DNA from: Paenibacillus woosongensis
GTDB lineage: Bacteria > Bacillota > Bacilli > Paenibacillales > Paenibacillaceae
Direction: 5' to 3'
DNA: 64,000 nt
Assembly: GCF_009725165.1 (NCBI RefSeq)
Contig: NZ_WNZW01000005.1
Coordinates: 186,001-250,000, forward strand
In this document: positions 55,635 to 61,700 of the stretch, in pieces
Position numbering within the stretch: position 1 is the first letter of the stretch
Layout: every line of letters starts with the position of its first letter
Program-made: the position numbers and the translations under genes
Notes under the pieces: generated by a model
Seen by the model: the letters and a program-made list of their open reading frames with translations, nothing else
Database searches by the model: none
What the model was told of the DNA's origin: nothing

Positions 55635-55689
55635 GCCTAACCGAATCTTATTTGGGATGCTACTAAGATAAACAGAGAAGTTGTTTCAG
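55635..55689 (+). repeat. attC-like element E8 (short, tentative)
   Basis: GCCTAAC (a good RYYYAAC box) at 55635 and GTTTCAG at 55683, the same right box as E7. It lies 28 bp after the preceding stop codon. The ends do not pair well beyond the boxes. Confidence 0.3.
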
Positions 55690-55727
55690 CTATTCTTTTA
55701 AAAGCTTCTAATAAATAACTTAAATCC

Positions 55728-55758
55728 GAGACTCCACTTTCGTGGAGTCTCCTTTTTT
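55728..55758 (+). terminator. Rho-independent terminator
   Basis: GAGACTCCAC-TTTC-GTGGAGTCTC, one C, then six T. The stem is related to the terminator before R2. Confidence 0.92.
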
Positions 55759-55850
55759 GGTTTCCGCTATTTTACAAATAGGCTATAATCTTGGGGAAAG
55801 GTGTAGAAAGTTGTAGAAAATAGTAGGAATATAGCTGCGCCTGAGTCTCA
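55747..55850 (+). repeat. Repeat R3, terminator tail plus promoter-like sequence (third copy)
   Basis: TTTTTTGGTTTCCGCTATTT followed by TACAAATAGGCTATAATC and TTGGGGAAAG, then AATAGTAGGAATATAGCTGC and CCTGAGTC as in R2. TATAAT is 17 bases after TTTCCG. It marks the right edge of the AT-rich island and lies upstream of the KAS III remnant. Confidence 0.7.
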
Positions 55851-55937
55851 GCCATTTGTTTATGAATTGTTTCTAATTAAAGAAGGTCTAGTTTGAATTA
55901 CATAACTTACAAGTTCTAGCAACAGGAGGTTGATGTG

Positions 55938-56453
55938 ATGCAGGTTCGGAAGATTAAGATAGTAGGAACGGGTAAATGTTTGCCGGAGCAAGTGATCACA
56001 GCAGAAGACTTAGATAAGAAACTAGGGGTACCCAGTGGATGGGTGCTGAAGAAAACAGACGTTAGAGTTAGACTTGTTGTAAAAGACGAAACCGCTTCCT
56101 TCATGGGGGCAAGGGCAGCGGAAGCTGCGTTAGAGGATGCGGGGCTTACTTTTTCGGATATCGACTGTATTGTATCTACGAGCGGCACGGTGGAGCAGTC
56201 CATTCCATGTACGGCTTCTTTAATCCAAAAGGCATTGGGGCAAGAGTATTCTGGGGTTCCTGCGTTTGATATCAATTCGACTTGTTTAAGTTTTTTAACT
56301 GGATTGGATGTTATGTCTTATATGGTAGCGGCAGGGCGTTATCGTCGTGTTTTGCTCGTAGCGACGGAAGTGGCTTCGGTTGGGTTGGATTGGTCTCATA
56401 AAGAAAGTGGCAAATTCCTGCTCTGTTTGCCTGCATGGAGCATCCGAGGTTAG
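55938..56453 (+). pseudogene. 3-oxoacyl-ACP synthase III-like (KAS III), N-terminal half only
   Basis: The frame reads as the first half of a FabH-type KAS III: KIVGTGKCLPEQVITAEDL, DIDCIVSTSGTVEQSIPCTA, then the active-site Cys in FDINSTCLSFLTGLD. It stops making sense after GLDWSHKESGKF and ends after about 170 residues instead of about 330. The catalytic His and Asn of the second half are absent. The ATG at 55938 is seven bases after ACAGGAGGT. At the break the neighbouring hydrolase begins in another frame, so a deletion has joined the two genes. Not expected to be active. Confidence 0.8.
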
Positions 56454-57148
56454 GCCCGATCTTATTTGATACGGGGTATTCGGAACGATTCTTCCAAGCA
56501 GCAAGTCGTTTTCCTTATTCGCTCTATCGAAAGGCGACCCCTGTTTCTATCCCAGAAAGGGAGACGGCGGTCTATCAATTAAAAGAGGCAGGGATTAAAT
56601 TAAGCGACATTAAATATGTCGTTCTATCCCACCTTCATGCAGATCATATTGCCGGGGTTTGTGATTTTCCTGAAGCTTCGTTTATTTATTTAAAAGCAGC
56701 TTACGATAAAATGAAGCACCGCAGAGGGCTAGCGGCGGTTCGAGCAGGCTTCCTGCCGGACTTATTACCGAGTGATTTTGAGGAGCGTTCTCTACCAATA
56801 GATGAACAACAAGGGATCTCGCTGCCCTCTAGTTATCCATTTGAGCGGGGCTTGGATCTTTTTGGCGATGGAAGTGTGATTGCCGTGGACTTGCCAGGAC
56901 ACGCTGTCGGTCAAATTGGCGTTCTACTTCATACTGAGGATCAGCCGTATTTTTTATGTGCGGATGCTGTATGGTCCAGTCGAGCGTATCGGGAATCCCG
57001 GCCTCCCCATTGGCTTGCTGGCCTGATTATGGATGATCGTCGGCAGTATCAAGAAAGCTTCCAGCGCATATGCGAATTTCACAAGCAGCATCCGGAATAT
57101 CGAATTATTCCATCCCATTGCAGCGAAGTTGGGGAGTCTCTTAAATAG
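56435..57148 (+). CDS. Metallo-beta-lactamase-fold hydrolase, N-terminus lost in a deletion
   Basis: Metal site VLSHLHADHIAG (HxHxDH), then DLPGHAVGQIG, CADAVWSS and IPSHCSEVG, as in AHL-lactonase-like enzymes. The family start is visible upstream of the first ATG in the same frame (PALFAC then MEHPRLGPILFDTGYS), but the leading strand that should precede it is replaced by the KAS III remnant. So about 20-40 residues are missing, and the ATG at 56435 is only the first available start. It may be translated by coupling with the remnant frame. It belongs to a five-gene cluster with the adenylating enzyme, GNAT-like protein and SDR. Confidence 0.7.
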   Translation: MEHPRLGPILFDTGYSERFFQAASRFPYSLYRKATPVSIPERETAVYQLKEAGIKLSDIKYVVLSHLHADHIAGVCDFPEASFIYLKAAYDKMKHRRGLAAVRAGFLPDLLPSDFEERSLPIDEQQGISLPSSYPFERGLDLFGDGSVIAVDLPGHAVGQIGVLLHTEDQPYFLCADAVWSSRAYRESRPPHWLAGLIMDDRRQYQESFQRICEFHKQHPEYRIIPSHCSEVGESLK

Positions 57149-57159
57149 GGGAGGAAGTC

Positions 57160-58551
57160 ATGTTGATTGACAAAGGAGCTATTGTATACCACTATTTGCG
57201 GACAAAGCTTCATCAAAGGCTAGCCAATCGTCAAGAGGTTGAACAGTGGCAGGAGGAGAGAGTACGAAGCCATGTTCGTTTTGTCCGCAAGCATTCTGCT
57301 TTTTATCGCGAGCTTTGGAAGGATTATACGGATGCCCAGTGGCGGCAATTTCCGATCATGGATAAAGAGCTGATGATGGAGCATTTCGACCAATTAAATA
57401 CGGTTGGAATCACGAAAGAAGAAGCTTTTGCCGTGGCGTATCAAGCGGAGAACAGCCGGGATTTTGCCCCTACCATCGGTCCGATTACGTTCGGACTCTC
57501 ATCGGGGACATCTGGAAATCGCGGTATTTTCCTCGTCAGTCCTCAAGAAAGAAGGGCATGGTCGGGAACAGTCATCGCTAAAATGCTGCCTCATTCATTG
57601 CTGCAAAAGGAGAGTATTGCTTTTTTCCTTCGGGCGAATAGCAATTTATATGGCAGTGTCGGCAGCCATCGGCTTCAATTTCATTATTATGATTTGCTGA
57701 ATCCGGTTAAGGAGCATATTGAACGATTGAACGAGCAGCGTCCTGGATTATTAGTCGCTCCGCCATCGATGCTCCGGATTTTGGCTCAAGCTAAACAACA
57801 GGGGCATTTGCAAATCCATCCCCATAAAATCATTTCTGTTGCTGAAGTGCTGGATCCGTTGGTTCGGAAGGCCATAGAGACACAGTTCGAACAAAGGGTT
57901 CATCAAGTCTATCAATGCACGGAAGGCTTTCTGGCTTGTACTTGCTCCCATGGCACCCTTCACCTGAACGAAGATATTGTTATCATTGAAAAAGAATATT
58001 TAGATCAGAAGCTTGGCCGATTTGTTCCGATTATTACGGACTTTTCGAGAAGGACTCAACCGATTGTGCGATACCGTCTGAATGATATCCTAACCGAACG
58101 TGCTGAGCCATGTCCGTGCGGTTCTCCTTATCTAGCAATAGAATCCATAGAAGGGCGCTGTGATGATATATTTTATGGCTACAGCTTGCATGACGACAGG
58201 CTAAGGCCGATATTTCCTGACTTTATTAGCCGGGCAATTATTCAAGCCTCCGAGAAAGTGGTTGAGTATTTAGCGATTCAACATACGCCTGATCGAATTG
58301 AAATTTGCCTGAGGGTAGATGAGGCTGATGAGGCTGGCTCCAGGTCTGCACAAATTGAAGAGCACATCACTCATGCCATGAATGATTTATTTCTTAAAAT
58401 AAATTGCAAGCCGCCAGCCATTGAATTTAATGTATACGAACAGGATATTTACGCTAGATACGATAAGCAGGGAGAGCTAACCGAACTGAAAAAACTGCGC
58501 CGAGTGGAAAGGAGATTTCAGCTTGGAGAGGATACAGATCCGTTTATATGA
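57160..58551 (+). CDS. Adenylate-forming enzyme, F390 synthetase/PaaK-like
   Basis: 463 residues. The ATP loop is SSGTSGNRGIFLVSP, followed by QCTEGFLACTCSHGTLHLNED and the CPCG zinc-type motif in RAEPCPCGSPYL, characteristic of phenylacetate-CoA ligase/F390-synthetase relatives. It should adenylate a carboxylic acid, and then perhaps load it onto CoA or another acceptor. GGGGAGGAAG precedes the ATG. It lies eleven bases after the hydrolase gene, and its end overlaps the next gene by 29 bases. The acid substrate is unknown; the cluster also has KAS III, SDR and acyltransferase-type proteins, so an acyl product is likely. Confidence 0.8.
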   Translation: MLIDKGAIVYHYLRTKLHQRLANRQEVEQWQEERVRSHVRFVRKHSAFYRELWKDYTDAQWRQFPIMDKELMMEHFDQLNTVGITKEEAFAVAYQAENSRDFAPTIGPITFGLSSGTSGNRGIFLVSPQERRAWSGTVIAKMLPHSLLQKESIAFFLRANSNLYGSVGSHRLQFHYYDLLNPVKEHIERLNEQRPGLLVAPPSMLRILAQAKQQGHLQIHPHKIISVAEVLDPLVRKAIETQFEQRVHQVYQCTEGFLACTCSHGTLHLNEDIVIIEKEYLDQKLGRFVPIITDFSRRTQPIVRYRLNDILTERAEPCPCGSPYLAIESIEGRCDDIFYGYSLHDDRLRPIFPDFISRAIIQASEKVVEYLAIQHTPDRIEICLRVDEADEAGSRSAQIEEHITHAMNDLFLKINCKPPAIEFNVYEQDIYARYDKQGELTELKKLRRVERRFQLGEDTDPFI

Positions 58552-59680
58552 TGCAGATACCATAGACGATCTGCCATGGCCGGACACCCAAGATGGGCAG
58601 TACGCTAAACAGTTTCTTTTGCCGTTCGTGAAGCGCCAGCCATCGCATTATATCAACAATGTTCAAGCTAGATATTTGGCGGTATCAGTTGATGGTATCG
58701 TGCTTCCTATTTCAATCACTGAAACACAATATGACAATTCCTATGTATGCTCTCCTTATACGCATTATGTAAGCTATGCCAAGCAAGAGCTCGTATTGCT
58801 CCAAAATGCACTGCTGCGTAAAGGCTTGTCAGCCCTGCTCGGCGGATTAGGGCAATTTTTTAAAGCGAGCCAGATCAATAAGGCGGTTCATGTAAACAAC
58901 TGGTTCGTCTCAACGAATTTATATCCCGAATTAACACCTGATCAACTAAGGGCGCTGCACTCTTTTTTAACCAAGCAGTTTCCTGACTATGCGATCATCT
59001 ATCGATCCCTTAATGAAGCGAACCATGAGAAGCTTATTCAGGAGTTACGCCGATTAAATTATAAAATGGTAGCCTCCCGCCAAATCTATCTCGTGCATTC
59101 CAGCCAGTCTGCCTCGTTAAGTTCCAAATCACGCAAGCTGTTAAAGAAGGACTATGCATTAATCGCTCGCCATGGCTATGAGATGTTAGATAATGATCAA
59201 TTGTCAGATCAAGATATTTCGCGAATATTGGAGCTGTACAGTGCTTTGTATTTGCAAAAATATTCGATGTACAATCCGCAATTTAACGAAGATTTTATCG
59301 CTCTCGCGATTAAGAATAAGATTCTTCACCTTAAAGCGCTTCGGAAAAATGGGCGTATTGATGCCGTGATAGGTTATTTTTGCCGCAACGGAGTCATGAC
59401 GACCCCATTGCTCGGTTACGATCTTTCTTTGCCGAGAGAAGTGGGTTTGTACCGGATGTTGTCTGCGCTTTTATTCTATATAGCGCTGGACAACGGTCAT
59501 TTATTAAACAGAAGCTCTGGTGCTGCTCATTTCAAAAGGAAGCGGGGTGCTGCGGCTGAGATGGAGTACTCGGCTGTTTACGATAGACACTTACCGTTTC
59601 GAAGGCGGCTTTGCTGGTCATTTTTGCAAACCGTCCTTAACAAAATTGGAATTCCTATCATCCGAAAGTATAAGCTCTAA
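58523..59680 (+). CDS. GNAT/FemX-like acyltransferase-type protein
   Basis: 385 residues with a TTG start at 58523, eight bases after AAAGGAG. The middle and C-terminal part (RILELYSALYLQKYSMYNPQ, then IDAVIGYFCRNGVMTTPLLG and GLYRMLSALLFYIALDNG) resemble the GNAT fold of FemAB-like or other N-acyltransferases. It is probably an acyl- or aminoacyl-transferase acting on the product of the adenylating enzyme. Overlaps that gene by 29 bases. Family call is moderate. Confidence 0.6.
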   Translation: MERIQIRLYDADTIDDLPWPDTQDGQYAKQFLLPFVKRQPSHYINNVQARYLAVSVDGIVLPISITETQYDNSYVCSPYTHYVSYAKQELVLLQNALLRKGLSALLGGLGQFFKASQINKAVHVNNWFVSTNLYPELTPDQLRALHSFLTKQFPDYAIIYRSLNEANHEKLIQELRRLNYKMVASRQIYLVHSSQSASLSSKSRKLLKKDYALIARHGYEMLDNDQLSDQDISRILELYSALYLQKYSMYNPQFNEDFIALAIKNKILHLKALRKNGRIDAVIGYFCRNGVMTTPLLGYDLSLPREVGLYRMLSALLFYIALDNGHLLNRSSGAAHFKRKRGAAAEMEYSAVYDRHLPFRRRLCWSFLQTVLNKIGIPIIRKYKL

Positions 59681-59701
59681 CTATAAAGGAGGCTGCAGGG
59701 C

Positions 59702-60553
59702 ATGATGCAAAACAGACCGATTGCTTTGGTCACGGGAACATCCAGCGGCTTTGGGTTACTGATCACGCTGGCATTAGCCGGAAGCGGCTATCATGTCATT
59801 GCCACGATGCGCAATATCACGAAGCAGGATGCGTTGATGCAAGCTGCGGAGCAAAAGGGTCTAAGCCAGCATATCGAGTGCTGTTCCCTTGATGTGAGCG
59901 ATCAGCAAGCAATTGGCAAGACCGTGGATGAACTTATGAAGCGTTATGGGCGCATTGATGTGCTTGTGAATAATGCCGGCATCTCACTTGGCGGCTTTGT
60001 GGAGGAGATTCCACTAGAGGACTGGATCCACGCCATGGACACGAATTTTTTCGGTCTTGTTGCTCTAACCCAAGAAGTATTGCCACATATGCGATCGAGA
60101 AAATACGGGAAAATTATTAACATCAGCAGCATCAGCGGCAGACTTGGCTTTCCCGGGTACGGGCCTTATGCGGCTTCAAAGTTTGCGGTGGAAGGATTCA
60201 GTGAATCGCTTCGTTTGGAAATGCTGCCATACGGCGTTTACGTTTCTTTAGTTGAACCAGGCGCATACAAAACCGCGATTTGGTCCAAAGGCTTCGATTA
60301 TATTTCGATGAGAGCAAGGAAAGAATCACCCTATCAGGAGCCTCTTGCAGCTATTCTGGCCTACAGCAACAACGTAGCTAACAACGCCAGCGATCCGCAG
60401 GATGTGGCCAGGACGGTGGTGCGAATCGCTCAAGCTCGCTATCCCAAATTGCGTTACGTGTTAGGAAAGGGAGCATGGACTGCGATATGGGGGAAGGCGC
60501 TTCTCCCTTGGAAGTGGTTCGAACAAATTGTATTGCGCCAGCTCCGCAAATAA
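59702..60553 (+). CDS. SDR family NAD(P)-dependent oxidoreductase
   Basis: Classical short-chain dehydrogenase of 283 residues: cofactor loop VTGTSSGFGLL, LDVSD, VNNAGISLGGF, catalytic Ser in INISSISGRLG and YxxxK in YGPYAASKFAVEGF. The C-terminus is longer than the basic fold and ends with a Trp/Leu-rich tail (WTAIWGKALLPWKWFEQIV) that may touch the membrane. It reduces a ketone or oxidises an alcohol of the cluster product. AAAGGAGG is nine bases upstream. Confidence 0.88.
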   Translation: MMQNRPIALVTGTSSGFGLLITLALAGSGYHVIATMRNITKQDALMQAAEQKGLSQHIECCSLDVSDQQAIGKTVDELMKRYGRIDVLVNNAGISLGGFVEEIPLEDWIHAMDTNFFGLVALTQEVLPHMRSRKYGKIINISSISGRLGFPGYGPYAASKFAVEGFSESLRLEMLPYGVYVSLVEPGAYKTAIWSKGFDYISMRARKESPYQEPLAAILAYSNNVANNASDPQDVARTVVRIAQARYPKLRYVLGKGAWTAIWGKALLPWKWFEQIVLRQLRK

Positions 60554-60675
60554 GAAATTAAGAATATCGGCAGAATAGTTAATATAAATAAAGTATACTG
60601 AGAACGTTCGGCTATAAGTATGGTAAAATCAAAATAGAATGAAGAATTAGAGCGAATTTGTAGGAGGTAGAACGA

Positions 60676-60933
60676 ATGAAATGGCAAGAGGTAAGAGAAC
60701 TGTTTCCTGATCAATTTGTTCTGGTTTCCATACTTAATTATCACGAGGAAGGCAACAAAAAAGTAGTAGATGAAGTTGCACCAATTCGCACGGTACCTGA
60801 TGAAGATGCTAATAAAGAGTTTTTTCAAGTAAAGCCAGGGAATGTAGTGTACCATACTTCAAATCAAGACTTTGTAATTCATCTCCGACGTGATCCACTA
60901 ATAAGAGTGAGACGTAATAGCAATGAAAATTAA
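60676..60933 (+). CDS. Small protein of unknown function paired with a retropepsin-like protease
   Basis: 85 residues beginning MKWQEVRELFPDQFVLVSIL and ending VIHLRRDPLIRVRRN. No family recognised beyond this pairing. GTAGGAGGTAG is upstream. Its last eleven bases overlap the start of the protease-like gene, so the two are made together. It may be a partner, inhibitor or substrate of the protease. Confidence 0.7.
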   Translation: MKWQEVRELFPDQFVLVSILNYHEEGNKKVVDEVAPIRTVPDEDANKEFFQVKPGNVVYHTSNQDFVIHLRRDPLIRVRRNSNEN

Positions 60934-61294
60934 CTATGACGGACAGTTAATTACAACGTCACTTTCCGTGACGTTTAGAGGACGGACATTGAGAATAGAA
61001 GATGTAGTTATAGATACCGGATCTTCACATACTATAATCAGTCCCGATATTTTAGAGGAAATTGGTGTGACCTACGAAACAGGGGATTCTATTTATGAAG
61101 CATACGGGATTGGCGGAAGCACTCCTTTCTATACAAAAATTATGGACAAGATCGAAATAGGTACACGAAGCATTGAAAATATAGAGATAGATGTAGGCAT
61201 TCTGCCTAGAGATCATAGAGGGCTGCTTGGGTTGGATATTCTGAAGCAACAAAATTTTATTATTGACTTGAAAACACTAGAATTGCGTATTTGA
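60923..61294 (+). CDS. Retropepsin-like aspartic protease
   Basis: 123 residues, the length of a single retroviral-type protease monomer. The active-site motif is VIDTGSSHTIISPDIL (DTGS), and the second family motif is GLLGLDILKQQNFIIDL. It would work as a homodimer, with one Asp from each chain. No signal peptide. Overlaps the 85-residue gene upstream by eleven bases. The cellular substrate is unknown. Confidence 0.82.
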   Translation: MKINYDGQLITTSLSVTFRGRTLRIEDVVIDTGSSHTIISPDILEEIGVTYETGDSIYEAYGIGGSTPFYTKIMDKIEIGTRSIENIEIDVGILPRDHRGLLGLDILKQQNFIIDLKTLELRI

Positions 61295-61324
61295 TATTTA
61301 AAAGTTGGTTGAATAGGGAGTAAG

Positions 61325-61357
61325 TAGGCAGGGTCCATTTGGACCCTGCCTATTTTA
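61325..61357 (+). terminator. Rho-independent terminator
   Basis: TAGGCAGGGTCCA-TT-TGGACCCTGCCTA, perfect 13-bp stem, then TTTTA. Ends the protease module; the reverse-strand pseudogene also ends close to it. Confidence 0.9.
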
Positions 61358-61368
61358 AATCAATCATG

Positions 61369-61578
61369 TTATTGGTGGTCGGGAAGCTTCTGTATGATAT
61401 CAGAATAGATATTCAGTTTTGTATCAATATCCACTCGTTTTTTATTATCATCGGTGTAGCCTGCTCTACCCGGTCTCCGATTTTGAATTCGGTAACGTAA
61501 GGGCGAATATCCCCTTTAGTTATTCTCTCCGCAGCTGGGAACAAGCAGTCCTAATAGCGATAGTCCTTTTCCCCTAAT
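61369..61578 (-). pseudogene. Remnant of a YhcN/YlaJ-like sporulation lipoprotein
   Basis: Reading the reverse strand in one frame gives a lipoprotein signal end (GLSLLGLLVPSCGENN), an in-frame TAA, then RGYSPLRYRIQNRRP and GRAGYTDDNKKRVDIDTKLN before a stop. The order (short signal, lipobox Cys, R-Y near-repeats, GYxxDNxxR) resembles YhcN/YlaJ proteins, but only about 70 codons remain. No ATG or ribosome site is left. The rest of 61295-61700 holds only the terminator and the next gene's ribosome site. Confidence 0.45.
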
Positions 61579-61700
61579 TTGTAACTGTAAAATTTATGCA
61601 ATTGGTTGGATATCTTATCCTTTCAACTTAATAAATAATCAGGGTAGAGCTTACTATCACGACATCCTCATCACCTAAACATTGGAGGGAGTGTCCAAGC

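Noticed and set aside
42456..55689. Reading the E elements as insertion sequences or a CRISPR array
   Set aside because: No transposase frame lies inside them, units are not evenly spaced, they differ in sequence, and whole genes separate them.
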